DNA of 64,000 nucleotides from positions 1 through 64,000 of the forward strand of contig NZ_AWSQ01000001.1 in assembly GCF_000498575.2 (NCBI RefSeq), in the 5' to 3' direction. The position numbers and the translations under genes are program-made. The DNA comes from Pseudomonas taeanensis MS-3 (GTDB lineage Bacteria; Pseudomonadota; Gammaproteobacteria; Pseudomonadales; Pseudomonadaceae). The first letter of the stretch is position 1, and every line of letters begins with the position of its first letter. Positions 45,520 to 54,117 of this stretch are shown one piece after another. Under the pieces are notes generated by a model. It did no database searches, was not told the DNA's origin, and saw only the letters and a list, made by a program, of their open reading frames with translations.

Positions 45520-47490
45520 ATGGCCGGCCTGATCCCACAATCGTTTATCGATGATCTGCTCAACCGCACCGACATCGTCGACGTGGTGGCCTCGCGCATT
45601 CAGCTCAAAAAAGCCGGCAAGAACTACACCGCCTGCTGCCCTTTCCATAAAGAAAAAACCCCCTCGTTCAGCGTCAGCCCGGACAAACAGTTCTATTACT
45701 GCTTTGGCTGCGGCGCGGGTGGCAACGCCCTGGGCTTTGTCATGGATCACGACCAACTGGACTTTCCCCAGGCGATCGAGGATCTAGCCAAACGCGCCGG
45801 CATGGACATACCGCGCGAAGAAGGCGGACGCAGCAACAAACCGCGACAGTCGACCGACTCGCCGCTCTACCCACTGCTTACGGCAGCCGCCGAATTCTAC
45901 CGGCAAGCCCTGAAGAGCCATCCACAGCGCAAAGCCGCAGTGGACTACCTAAAAGGCCGCGGCCTGTCTGGCGAAATTGCCCGCGACTTCGGCCTCGGCT
46001 TCGCCCCGCCAGGCTGGGATAACCTGCTCAAGCATCTGGCCAGCGACAGCCTGCAACAGAAGAGCATGATTGACGCCGGCCTACTGGTCGAAAACGCCGA
46101 AAGCGGCAAGCGCTACGACCGCTTCCGTGATCGCGTGATCTTCCCGATCCGCGACAGCCGTGGCCGGGTGATCGCCTTTGGCGGCCGGGTACTTGGCGAC
46201 GACAAACCCAAGTACTTGAACTCGCCGGAAACCCCGGTATTCCATAAGGGCCAAGAGCTCTACGGCCTGTTCGAGGCACGCAAAAACAACCGCAACCTTG
46301 ATGAGATCATGGTGGTCGAGGGCTACATGGACGTCATCGCCCTGGCCCAACAGGGCCTGCGCAATGCCGTCGCCACGCTCGGTACCGCCACCAGCGAAGA
46401 ACACCTCAAGCGCCTGTTCCGCATCGTCCCCAGCGTACTGTTCTGCTTCGACGGCGATCAGGCTGGACGCAATGCCGCCTGGCGCGCCCTGGAAGCCACG
46501 CTATCGAGCCTGCAAGACGGTCGCCGCGCACGCTTCCTGTTCCTCCCGGACGGCGAAGACCCGGACACCTTGGTGCGCAGCGAGGGCACTGACGCCTTTC
46601 GTGCACGCATCAACCAGCAAGCACAACCACTGGCCGACTACTTCTTTCAGCAACTCAGCGAAGAAGCCGACCCGCGATCCCTGGAAGGCAAAGCACACCT
46701 CGCCACCCTGGCCGCCCCATTGATCGACAAGATTCCTGGCGCCAACTTGCGCGCCCTGATGCGCCAGCGCCTCACCGAGATCACCGGGCTCAGCGGCGAA
46801 GCCCCGAGCCAGGCCGCGCCCGCCAGCAAACCCAGCGCAGCGCCCAACGACTACCCGGATATCCCCGACAGCGCCTATTACGACGCCGCACCCAGTTATG
46901 ACGACTATGAGAAGCCCAGCCCAGCGCAAGGCTTCGAGCGCAGCAACAAGGGCAAGGGCAAGGGCAAGGGCAAAGGTAACTGGAAGAAAGAGGGCAACAA
47001 GTGGGTCAAACAGGACCGTGGCGACTTCTCTCCCCGCGCACCACGCACCGCGGTCAGCGTCGAATCGCCGCACCTGAGCGCCCTGCGCACCCTGCTGCAC
47101 CACCCGGAGCTCGCGCAAAAAGTAGAGGACGTCAGCCACTTCGCCGGCGAAGACGACACCTACGCACAATTACTCGTTGCCCTGCTCGGCGCTCTGCAGA
47201 AAAGCCCCACGCTGCGCTCGCTGCAACTGATCGCACGCTGGCACGGAACCGAACAAGGCCGCCTATTGCGGGCATTAGCGGAAAAGGAATGGCTGATTTC
47301 GGCCGATAACCTTGAACAACAATTTTTCGACACTATAACTACTCTTATAGCCCGCCAACGGGAGCGCATGCTGGAACATTTACTGCGCAAAGCCCGTCAA
47401 AGTGAGTTAAGTGCAGAGGAAAAAAATCAGCTGCGCAATCTATTGAGTCGTAATACATCACCGGTAATCCCGAGCTCAACTGGCGCGTGA
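45520..47490 (+). CDS. dnaG: DNA primase
   Basis: Makes RNA primers for replication. 656 residues: CHC2 zinc finger (C40, H43, C61, C64), RNA polymerase/TOPRIM core (EGYMDVIAL near 267, FDGDQAGR near 309), a charged linker and the C-terminal DnaB-binding domain. The linker contains five Lys-Gly pairs encoded by tandem AAGGGC hexamers. The rpoD promoter lies just after its stop. Confidence 0.96.
   Translation: MAGLIPQSFIDDLLNRTDIVDVVASRIQLKKAGKNYTACCPFHKEKTPSFSVSPDKQFYYCFGCGAGGNALGFVMDHDQLDFPQAIEDLAKRAGMDIPREEGGRSNKPRQSTDSPLYPLLTAAAEFYRQALKSHPQRKAAVDYLKGRGLSGEIARDFGLGFAPPGWDNLLKHLASDSLQQKSMIDAGLLVENAESGKRYDRFRDRVIFPIRDSRGRVIAFGGRVLGDDKPKYLNSPETPVFHKGQELYGLFEARKNNRNLDEIMVVEGYMDVIALAQQGLRNAVATLGTATSEEHLKRLFRIVPSVLFCFDGDQAGRNAAWRALEATLSSLQDGRRARFLFLPDGEDPDTLVRSEGTDAFRARINQQAQPLADYFFQQLSEEADPRSLEGKAHLATLAAPLIDKIPGANLRALMRQRLTEITGLSGEAPSQAAPASKPSAAPNDYPDIPDSAYYDAAPSYDDYEKPSPAQGFERSNKGKGKGKGKGNWKKEGNKWVKQDRGDFSPRAPRTAVSVESPHLSALRTLLHHPELAQKVEDVSHFAGEDDTYAQLLVALLGALQKSPTLRSLQLIARWHGTEQGRLLRALAEKEWLISADNLEQQFFDTITTLIARQRERMLEHLLRKARQSELSAEEKNQLRNLLSRNTSPVIPSSTGA
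46948..46977 (+). repeat. hexanucleotide tandem repeat inside dnaG
   Basis: Four AAGGGC units and a variant AAAGGT unit encode (KG)5 in the interdomain linker. Length changes would stay in frame. Confidence 0.85.
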
Positions 47491-47504
47491 GGGTCTTACT
47501 CGGG

Positions 47505-47510
47505 TATAAT
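47505..47510 (+). promoter_or_regulatory. candidate -10 element of rpoD
   Basis: Perfect TATAAT 47 bp upstream of the rpoD ATG. The matching -35 region (TGGCGC, 18-bp spacing) is weak. Confidence 0.5.
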
Positions 47511-47557
47511 CCTCGGCTTGTTTTTTGCCCGCCAAGACCTTCAGTGGATAGGGTGTT

Positions 47558-49399
47558 ATGTCCGTAAAAGCGCAACAGCAGTCTCGTATCAAAGAGTTGA
47601 TCACACTCGGTCGTGAGCAGGGTTACCTGACTTACGCGGAGGTCAACGACCACCTGCCGGAGGATATTTCCGATCCGGAACAGGTGGAAGATATCATCCG
47701 CATGATCAACGACATGGGGATCAACGTATTCGAGGTTGCGCCAGATAAGGATTCCCTTATGCTGGCCGACGCCGACACCGACGAAGCAGCGGCTGAAGAA
47801 GCCGCTGCCGCACTCGCGGCCGTTGAAACTGATATCGGCCGAACCACCGACCCGGTGCGCATGTACATGCGCGAAATGGGCACGGTGGAACTCCTGACCC
47901 GCGAAGGCGAAATCGAAATCGCCAAACGCATCGAGGAAGGCATCCGCGAAGTCATGGGGGCTATTGCCCACTTCCCTGGCACCGTAGACAGCATCCTTGA
48001 TGAATACACTCGCGTCACCACCGAAGGCGGCCGCCTGGTAGAAGTACTGAACGGCTATATCGACCCGGATGACGGCGTCGTACCGACCCCTGCCCCGCCA
48101 GCACCCGTCAAAGACGACAGCGCTGACGACAGCGATGACGACGACAAAGACGACAGCGACGATGAAGAGGAAGAAGAAGGCGACGGCGGTCCGGATCCGG
48201 AAGAAGCCCTGCGCCGCTTCACCGCTATCAGCGAACAGCTGGAACTAGCCAAGAAAGCCCTGAAGAAGCATGGCCGCGACAGCAAGCAAGGCATTGCCGA
48301 GCTGAAAGCCCTGGCCGTACTGTTCATGCCAATCAAGCTGGTGCCCAAGCAATTCGACGCGCTGGTGGTACGAGTACGCGACGCCCTGGTGCGCTTGCGT
48401 GCCCAAGAGCGCGCCATCATGCAAATCTGCGTGCGGGATGCGCGGATGCCGCGTGCTGACTTCCTGCGCCTGTTCCCCGGCAATGAAATCGACACCACCT
48501 GGGCCGAGCAATTGGCAAAGGGCAAGGCCAAGTATGCCGAAGCTATTGGTGACCGACTGGCAGACATCCAGCGCGGCCAGCAGAAGCTCACCGCACTGCA
48601 AGCCGAGTGCGACCTGACCCTGGCCGAGATCAAGGATATCAATCGACGCATGTCGATTGGCGAAGCCAAGGCCCGTCGGGCGAAGAAAGAGATGGTCGAG
48701 GCCAACCTGCGCCTGGTTATCTCGATTGCCAAGAAGTACACCAACCGCGGCCTGCAATTCCTCGACCTGATCCAGGAAGGCAACATCGGCCTGATGAAGG
48801 CGGTGGACAAGTTCGAATACCGTCGCGGCTACAAATTCTCGACCTACGCCACCTGGTGGATTCGCCAGGCGATCACCCGGTCGATTGCCGACCAGGCGCG
48901 CACCATTCGAATTCCGGTGCACATGATCGAAACGATCAACAAGCTCAACCGCATTTCCCGGCAGATGCTGCAGGAAATGGGTCGCGAACCGACCCCGGAA
49001 GAGCTGGGTGAGCGCATGGAAATGCCTGAGGACAAGATCCGCAAGGTATTGAAAATCGCCAAAGAGCCGATTTCCATGGAAACCCCGATCGGCGATGACG
49101 AAGACTCGCATCTGGGCGACTTCATCGAGGACGGTACCATGCAATCGCCGATCGACTTGGCGACCGTGGAAAGCCTCAAGGAAGCCACCCGCGAAGTACT
49201 CGCCGGCCTCACTGCACGTGAAGCCAAGGTACTGCGCATGCGCTTCGGCATCGACATGAATACCGACCACACCCTTGAGGAAGTCGGTAAGCAGTTCGAC
49301 GTGACCCGCGAGCGAATTCGCCAGATCGAAGCCAAGGCGTTGCGCAAGCTGCGCCACCCGACGCGGAGCGAGCATCTACGCTCCTTCCTCGACGAGTAA
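47558..49399 (+). CDS. rpoD: RNA polymerase sigma-70 (housekeeping)
   Basis: 613-residue primary sigma factor. Region 1.1 at the N-terminus, a large non-conserved region with an acidic run ([18 protein letters not shown] near 187-208) characteristic of Pseudomonas, core regions 2.1-2.4 ([17 protein letters not shown] near 427-443), region 3 and the region 4.2 helix-turn-helix ([20 protein letters not shown]). Last gene of the macromolecular synthesis locus. Confidence 0.97.
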   Translation: MSVKAQQQSRIKELITLGREQGYLTYAEVNDHLPEDISDPEQVEDIIRMINDMGINVFEVAPDKDSLMLADADTDEAAAEEAAAALAAVETDIGRTTDPVRMYMREMGTVELLTREGEIEIAKRIEEGIREVMGAIAHFPGTVDSILDEYTRVTTEGGRLVEVLNGYIDPDDGVVPTPAPPAPVKDDSADDSDDDDKDDSDDEEEEEGDGGPDPEEALRRFTAISEQLELAKKALKKHGRDSKQGIAELKALAVLFMPIKLVPKQFDALVVRVRDALVRLRAQERAIMQICVRDARMPRADFLRLFPGNEIDTTWAEQLAKGKAKYAEAIGDRLADIQRGQQKLTALQAECDLTLAEIKDINRRMSIGEAKARRAKKEMVEANLRLVISIAKKYTNRGLQFLDLIQEGNIGLMKAVDKFEYRRGYKFSTYATWWIRQAITRSIADQARTIRIPVHMIETINKLNRISRQMLQEMGREPTPEELGERMEMPEDKIRKVLKIAKEPISMETPIGDDEDSHLGDFIEDGTMQSPIDLATVESLKEATREVLAGLTAREAKVLRMRFGIDMNTDHTLEEVGKQFDVTRERIRQIEAKALRKLRHPTRSEHLRSFLDE

Positions 49400-49404
49400 A
49401 ACAG

Positions 49405-49430
49405 AACCCCCGGCCCAAACCGGGGGTTTT
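49405..49430 (+). terminator. Rho-independent terminator after rpoD
   Basis: Stem AACCCCCGG / CCGGGGGTT with a short loop, followed by TT. Confidence 0.9.
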
Positions 49431-49596
49431 GCTTTCTGCCGCCTCGACATAGCCTCGCCTCGCCAGACAAACCACAAGCAAAGCCCGCGCACACGGCTCC
49501 CTCCACTGCAGAGCACATGCACACCCCTGGTTTCACAGCCAACGGCGCATTTGCGACCGCTTCCTTTGCCACAGTGTCAGCATACTCACCGTTCCG

Positions 49597-49626
49597 TTGG
49601 CGCTAGCGTGACAGGGCCGGTATAAT
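49597..49626 (+). promoter_or_regulatory. sigma-70 promoter of the tRNA gene
   Basis: TTGGCG, 18-bp spacer, TATAAT, ending 14 bp before the tRNA 5' end. Confidence 0.75.
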
Positions 49627-49640
49627 CCGCCCGCCTCTGA

Positions 49641-49717
49641 GGGCCCATAGCTCAGTTGGTTAGAGCAGAGGACTCATAATCCTTTGGTCCACGGTTCGAG
49701 TCCGTGTGGGCCCACCA
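49641..49717 (+). tRNA. tRNA with CAU anticodon (tRNA-Met or tRNA-Ile2)
   Basis: 77-nt cloverleaf: acceptor GGGCCCA/TGGGCCC fully paired, D-arm, anticodon loop CTCATAA, T-arm with GGTTCGAGTCC, and encoded CCA. The anticodon CAU reads Met, but the GACTCATAATC...TTGGTC context resembles E. coli ileX, whose C34 is lysidinylated to read AUA, so Ile2 identity is possible. The 3' half is the integration target of the downstream island. Confidence 0.93.
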
Positions 49718-49757
49718 ACTCCAAAGCCGCGCACTGCGCGGCTTTTTCATGCCTGCA
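49672..49757 (+). repeat. left direct repeat (attL-like): tRNA 3' half plus terminator
   Basis: Begins at the anticodon loop, runs through the T-arm and CCA and through the downstream hairpin to about CTGCA. Matches 58904-58989 with a handful of substitutions. The contained terminator (GCCGCGCACTGCGCGGC then TTTTT, about 49723-49747) is the tRNA terminator. Confidence 0.9.
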
Positions 49758-49886
49758 CGAATAGCAGCTAGACCAGTCCTATACCCATAGCAAACCGTGA
49801 CACCGCGCCCAGTTCGACAAATGCTGCAAGAGCACTAACGGAGACATGCGTAGGATCTACGCCTACGGAAACAAGGAGGTTTCACC

Positions 49887-51212
49887 ATGAGCGGAAAACC
49901 GGCGGCTCGCCAAACTGACCCCACCTCTTGCCCATTACCTGGCCATGGCACAAACCCCATCGCCACGGGTTCACTCAACGTCCTCTTTGACAACTTACCA
50001 GCCGCTCGGATGACCGATACGTCGGCCTGCGGCAGCCCCATAACGGGCGCAGTGGTTAGCACGGTGCTGATCAATGGTCTGCCAGCAGCGACATTGGGCA
50101 GTACGGGTGGACATGGCAGCGTGATCGTTGGCGGCTCTGGCAGCGTGATCATCGGCAACTCCGCCGTCGCGGCACCGTTTACCGCGCCAACGCCATTATC
50201 GTTAGCTGCAGTCGCAGCCCCGGCAGCAGCAAAAGCCCCCGAGGGCCAACCGCCTGCCACGGCGCTTGCTGCACAGCCTGCACAGCAAGCCACAACAGCA
50301 TCGGCAATAGCGCAGCCTGCTCAGTCGACAGATCGAGTTGCAGCGGCCAAGCAGATTGTGGACACCTTTGAGAGCTCGGCTTCTCAGACTCGTGTTTTCA
50401 ACGACCGCGCCCATCCAATGGGCACTGCAAGTGATCCATTTGAGAAAGGCAAAGTCATTGAACAGCTGCGAGTACGCGTCGCAAGGTCTCAAGGCCAATA
50501 CATTTCCACAAAGGAAAGAATCACCCCTTGGCCGAACCAGCAAGAGACGAGCCTGTGCGGGCCAGCTGTTTTCTTCTACGCACTGCTGGCGGATCGACCT
50601 GACCTTTACACCCAGGCGATCATCGAACTGTGGGAAACAGGTGAAACGACCATAGGGCAGCTACACATCAAGCCAAGTCATGACTGCCGCAACCCAAAGA
50701 AATTCAGCGATACGGCGGCGGGTGATCGTATATCCGCGATTGACTGGATTTCCTTGGCCAGCCTGCGTGACAGCGAGAATGACCTTTTCGATTACGACTC
50801 GCCTGGTGACCAGATCCCTGGGATTACCCTGCCTGGGAAAGTGAAATCATGGTTTACCAAAGCCGGCGCGACCGTAGTGTTCGACAACATCCAATTCCGA
50901 GGGCATATCAATCAGGAGAAATTCCTGGAACTGTTGAGCTATGCGGGCAACCAACATCATGTCACCTCGCTGATCTCTGCTGCGATGGTGGAGGGCGGCG
51001 CTGGGGTCGGAAAAAACCATTGGATCGCCTGGGAAAAAGCCCCGCAGACTCAAGGCGGCCCAGTCGACCAGACCACCTTGCCAGATGAGGTTATCGTCAA
51101 CTCCAAGCTGTTCTCCTGGGGGCAGTCCATGCACCAGGTAACACGGGGCTACACGCTCAAGCAGCTTCTCAAGGACGTGTTTGGCGGGATCGTATTCAGC
51201 CGAATCCCATGA
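49887..51212 (+). CDS. PAAR-domain protein with predicted papain-like C-terminal toxin domain
   Basis: 441 residues. Residues 1-95 form a PAAR tip domain (AARQTDPTSCPLPGHGTNPIATGSLNV is split by the usual H and C positions; VLINGLPAATLGSTGGHGS; repeated GSVI). An Ala/Pro linker covers 96-150. The C-terminal 290 residues contain C224 in SLCGPAVFFYAL and H378 in GKNHWIAWEK, an arrangement like papain-fold cysteine peptidases or amidases. This is the design of a type VI secretion effector carried on the spike. No other T6SS gene is in the window. AGGAGG precedes the ATG. The catalytic assignment is inference. Confidence 0.72.
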   Translation: MSGKPAARQTDPTSCPLPGHGTNPIATGSLNVLFDNLPAARMTDTSACGSPITGAVVSTVLINGLPAATLGSTGGHGSVIVGGSGSVIIGNSAVAAPFTAPTPLSLAAVAAPAAAKAPEGQPPATALAAQPAQQATTASAIAQPAQSTDRVAAAKQIVDTFESSASQTRVFNDRAHPMGTASDPFEKGKVIEQLRVRVARSQGQYISTKERITPWPNQQETSLCGPAVFFYALLADRPDLYTQAIIELWETGETTIGQLHIKPSHDCRNPKKFSDTAAGDRISAIDWISLASLRDSENDLFDYDSPGDQIPGITLPGKVKSWFTKAGATVVFDNIQFRGHINQEKFLELLSYAGNQHHVTSLISAAMVEGGAGVGKNHWIAWEKAPQTQGGPVDQTTLPDEVIVNSKLFSWGQSMHQVTRGYTLKQLLKDVFGGIVFSRIP

Positions 51213-51229
51213 TCAGGAAGGAACCCCAT

Positions 51230-51625
51230 ATGCTGAGGAAACTACTTTTTGCCCTCTGCTTAACGCTACCTCTTGCGGGCTGCGAAGCAGGTATCTTTGG
51301 CAACACGCTGGCGGGCTGCGCCATGCAGCCCGAGCCCACGCTACTCCCTGAGATCCTGCCCATAGCTGCAGTGGGCAGGCCATATAGCGTGCAACTCGAA
51401 GTGATCAACACCTCGACGCCCGTTCATGGCATCTATGTGAATGATGCCTACGCCCTACCTGAGGGCCTTTGGGTTGAGCACCAAGACCGCGACGCGTACG
51501 GGCTCATCACTGGCACGCCGCTCAAGGCTGGCACCTATGAAGTGCACATGGCCGCTGGCACTTACGGCACTCAATGCGCAGGGCGTAGAGCAAGCCGTGT
51601 TTATAAGCTTGAGGTCACTGAGTAA
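51230..51625 (+). CDS. lipoprotein, candidate immunity protein
   Basis: 131 residues with a lipoprotein signal (LPLAGC, lipidated C18) and a C-terminal putative Ig-like fold (VGRPYSVQLEV ... GLITGTPLKAGTYEVHM). It starts 17 bp after the PAAR gene, within the same likely transcript. A periplasmic lipoprotein directly downstream of a spike-borne toxin with a periplasm-acting fold is the usual position of an immunity protein; the role is inferred from position and topology only. Start chosen at the ATG with AAGGA upstream. Confidence 0.6.
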   Translation: MLRKLLFALCLTLPLAGCEAGIFGNTLAGCAMQPEPTLLPEILPIAAVGRPYSVQLEVINTSTPVHGIYVNDAYALPEGLWVEHQDRDAYGLITGTPLKAGTYEVHMAAGTYGTQCAGRRASRVYKLEVTE

Positions 51626-51650
51626 CGGCGCTTTACGAGCTGATTAGACA

Positions 51651-51682
51651 GTGAGCCGAATAGACTCGCTAATCGGCTCACG
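51651..51682. repeat. hairpin repeat copy 1 (GTGAGCCGAATAG...)
   Basis: GTGAGCCGA(ATAGACTCGCTAA)TCGGCTCAC, a 9-bp stem. The same outer sequence occurs at 53994-54026. The two copies bracket the fic/IS3-remnant, DUF7079 and hipBA segment. Confidence 0.75.
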
Positions 51683-51710
51683 CCTGTGCAAGCCCCATGA
51701 ATGAACCCTT

Positions 51711-51904
51711 CTTGATCAGGCAGCAGCCCAACTGCTCCGCGCTTGCGGCCAGGCTCAGGGCCGCTTGCTCGTTATGCTCGGAGCTGTTGGTACTGATACT
51801 GAGATGCAGAGAAGCCTGAATGCCATGCTGCAAAACATCACCACCTCATCCGCTATCGAGGGCGAGCAGTGGAATGTCGGTTCGGTGCGCTCATCACTGG
51901 CGCG
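51711..51904 (+). pseudogene. Fic family protein, N-terminal fragment
   Basis: In-frame residues include QAAAQLLRACGQAQGRLL, then MLGAVGTDTE, SSAIEGEQWNVGSVRSSLA. The S-x-IEGE...SVRSSLA signature is the N-terminal helical region of Fic AMP-transferases, where the (S/T)xxxE(G/N) inhibitory helix lies. No start codon in frame and no Fic HPFxxGNG core: a broken remnant that runs directly into transposase sequence. Confidence 0.65.
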
Positions 51905-51998
51905 CTGGGTAGCGCCCGGTAATTGCCACGACAACGCGGTGGCGGAAAGCTTTTTCCAGCGGCTGAAGCGGGAGCGGATTAGGCGAAAGATCTACAGC
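51905..51998 (+). pseudogene. IS3-family transposase, C-terminal fragment
   Basis: Contains GNCHDNAVAESFFQRLKRER, the DDE-domain glutamate block (DNA-x-ESFF-x-LK-x-E) of IS3-family OrfB. Only about 30 codons remain, in the same frame as the upstream Fic fragment, so an IS insertion and deletion truncated both. Confidence 0.75.
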
Positions 51999-52032
51999 AT
52001 CGGGGGTAGTCCAAACTTGAGGAGTTTTCCAA

Positions 52033-52419
52033 GTGGGAAGTGTTTTGACGCGCGATGAGCGCACTCGATTGTGGTCGGCGCTATCGGATGCCTTCGTCGA
52101 CAACGAAGTCGACTACAAGGCCATCGCTCGGCAGTTGGCGGGGTTTGACCTCGCCACGATAGAGGTCGCGTTCTTCGAGGAAGTGGCTCCAGTTTGCTAT
52201 TCCAACCTGCAGGCCCCCATCCCACCGATCTGGACAGCATTCGAGAGCACTTGGCTCACCGAGACTATCGAGAGCACTCAGGAAGCCCGCCGCATTTCGA
52301 CCTTTCGCCGCCTGCGCGATCGAGCCTTCGTGGTCTACCTTCGTTACCGACTCAAGGACGAGTGGCTGAGCATCGAGCGCGAGCTAGATCGCCAAAGCGC
52401 GGCCGACGCTGGCAGATGA
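52033..52419 (+). CDS. DUF7079 family protein
   Basis: 128 residues, GTG start with GAGGAG eight bases upstream. Soluble, helical, with RLWSALSDAFVDNEVDYKAIA at the N-terminus (given here in parts: LWSALSDAFVDNEVDY), FFEEVAPVCYSNL and PIPPIW. I recall similar Pseudomonas proteins annotated as DUF7079; function unknown. It lies between the IS3 remnant and convergent hipA. Confidence 0.65.
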   Translation: MGSVLTRDERTRLWSALSDAFVDNEVDYKAIARQLAGFDLATIEVAFFEEVAPVCYSNLQAPIPPIWTAFESTWLTETIESTQEARRISTFRRLRDRAFVVYLRYRLKDEWLSIERELDRQSAADAGR

Positions 52420-52443
52420 GCAGCTGCCACAAACGCCGAATCG

Positions 52444-53640
52444 CTAGCCGAAAGTTCTTATAAACGGGCTCGCACTGTGCCTGATTGCCGCAACCACATG
52501 CGGTGCCCGCTCGCATAACTCGGTCGAACGAGCCAGCACCCGTTCCAGCGCGCTCAACTGCTCGCGGATAACATCTTCTGGGTGCGCCACATCGCAGACC
52601 TTAGCGAAGTCCAGCAGCCCTTGGCGCGAGGTTAAGAGCGACTTATTACCCGCCAGATCCAACGCCAATACATCCTCTGGAATATAGGCCGTGGTGTTGA
52701 CGATATCGTAGGCCGGTGCGAGTCGTGCATCGCGCTGGGTAGGGTCGGAATACAGCAACCCGAAGTTCTTCAAATGGGCGTCGCCGTTGCCGACGATGCA
52801 GCTCAAGGTGACCATAGCGAATAGCTGCGCCAATGAGCCCTGCACGTGCTCGGATGGGCAGTACAAACGGATAGCCTTGGCGATGGCGGAATAGCTCTTG
52901 CTGTACTTCTGCTCCGCAGCCAGCCCCATCAGCGCCGCCATGTCCTCGAAACCAATCGGATTCAGCTGTTCGTCACGGTCGAAGCGGCGCATAACGAAAA
53001 GCTTAGCGTTGTCGGATAGGTAGAACTCCGGCACCGCAATCCCTGCCTGCTTAGCCACCGACATGCAGAGGAATTCATTGATCGCCAGCCCCGGAAACTC
53101 ATCCCGGCCGCTTTTGATGATCAGGTCAGAGGTTTTCGAGGTGAAGCGCTGCGGGGCAGCATCCTGATGTTCAGGCACCAGTACCTTGGGCTGCACACCC
53201 GAGATGCCGGCGCGCAGAATGTAGCGATCCACCAGGCCAACGAATATGTCTTCTGCACCGTCCCAGGCGAGGATTTCTGCCAGCTTTTCTCCGGGAAACT
53301 GCTGACGCGCCAACAGCGCATCAACCTCCGGAGAGCTGACCGCCACCCGCCCAATTGGCGAACTGCTGCCAGACAACGCCAGCAGCAACATCGGGTCAAC
53401 GTTCGCCACCTTGGCCAAGCGGTTACGTAACTGTTCCAGCACGTAGCCTTCCGGCAGGTTCATCTGGAAGATCGGGTGCAGCTCTCGATGACAGTATTCA
53501 TCCAAACGCACAGGCATCAGCAAACTGATCGCCGCCTGCGCCTTGGCGTCTTCGTGGTAGCGGAACAGGTAGTCCCCGGCACTGGTAAGGATCTTGCCAC
53601 TGCCGCCCTCTGACGTTGCAACCTGCAGCACGGTCGTCAT
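52444..53640 (-). CDS. hipA: HipA-family serine/threonine kinase toxin
   Basis: 398 residues. N-terminal HipA segment (SSSPIGRVAV near 95) and a C-terminal kinase-like domain with the catalytic loop NGDAHLKNFG near 282-291 and the metal-binding AYDIVNT downstream. Classic HipA phosphorylates GltX and triggers dormancy; relatives have other targets. It shares one base with the hipB stop (TGATG), so antitoxin is made first. Nothing suggests inactivation. Confidence 0.88.
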   Translation of the reverse strand: MTTVLQVATSEGGSGKILTSAGDYLFRYHEDAKAQAAISLLMPVRLDEYCHRELHPIFQMNLPEGYVLEQLRNRLAKVANVDPMLLLALSGSSSPIGRVAVSSPEVDALLARQQFPGEKLAEILAWDGAEDIFVGLVDRYILRAGISGVQPKVLVPEHQDAAPQRFTSKTSDLIIKSGRDEFPGLAINEFLCMSVAKQAGIAVPEFYLSDNAKLFVMRRFDRDEQLNPIGFEDMAALMGLAAEQKYSKSYSAIAKAIRLYCPSEHVQGSLAQLFAMVTLSCIVGNGDAHLKNFGLLYSDPTQRDARLAPAYDIVNTTAYIPEDVLALDLAGNKSLLTSRQGLLDFAKVCDVAHPEDVIREQLSALERVLARSTELCERAPHVVAAIRHSASPFIRTFG

Positions 53641-53891
53641 CAGTCGAATACTCCGTGGATTTCGTCCAGCGTGGGCATGGCTGCCGGCACCACGTTGAGC
53701 TCGCAGTCGAGAGCGGCCAGCACTCGTGCATAAGCCAGCATGCCCACGGACAGATCACCCTTCTCGATAGCGATGACTTTCTGCCGGGTGAGGCCAGCCA
53801 GGGAAGCGAGCGCAGCCTGAGTCAGCCCGCGATTGAGGCGGCGCTGCCGAAGCTGCTCGCCGAGGCGCAGCGTGATGAGGGAATAGTCCAT
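53640..53891 (-). CDS. hipB: HipB-family antitoxin (XRE helix-turn-helix)
   Basis: 83-residue Cro/CI-type HTH protein (LRQRRLNRGLTQAALASLAG, then RQKVIAIEKG). Expected to repress its own operon and hold HipA. A perfect 9-bp inverted repeat lies 7 bp upstream of its ATG. Confidence 0.88.
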   Translation of the reverse strand: MDYSLITLRLGEQLRQRRLNRGLTQAALASLAGLTRQKVIAIEKGDLSVGMLAYARVLAALDCELNVVPAAMPTLDEIHGVFD

Positions 53892-53898
53892 GTTATGA

Positions 53899-53930
53899 AT
53901 ACGTTACTAAATAGAGTAGATGTAACGTAT
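53899..53930. promoter_or_regulatory. probable HipB operator
   Basis: ATACGTTAC and GTAACGTAT, perfect 9-bp inverted repeats with centre spacing of 14 bases, immediately upstream of hipB. Position and symmetry fit autoregulation. Confidence 0.7.
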
Positions 53931-53993
53931 ACATGACTTAATAAAAAATCAATGCAGCAGCTAATACCCAACCTGAAAAGGGTTAGGAGGCTT

Positions 53994-54026
53994 GTGAGCC
54001 GAATAGCCGGAATATTCGGCTCACGC
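53994..54026. repeat. hairpin repeat copy 2 (GTGAGCCGAATAG...)
   Basis: GTGAGCCGAAT(AGCCGGA)ATATTCGGCTCAC, an 11-bp stem like that at 51651. A partial third copy (TGAGCCGAAT) begins at about 54029. Confidence 0.75.
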
Positions 54027-54117
54027 AATGAGCCGAATGTCGCCATAGAATACTTTCGTCCATTAACGCTTACTTTCGGTACTATCCGGTTAACTCAGGA
54101 TTACTGAAGGTTGGGAA

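Noticed and set aside
46948-46977. Tandem repeat considered as CRISPR-like
   Set aside because: Six-base units inside dnaG with no spacers; no CRISPR array or cas gene in the window.
48245-49375. 376-codon minus-strand frame opposite rpoD
   Set aside because: Antisense shadow of rpoD.
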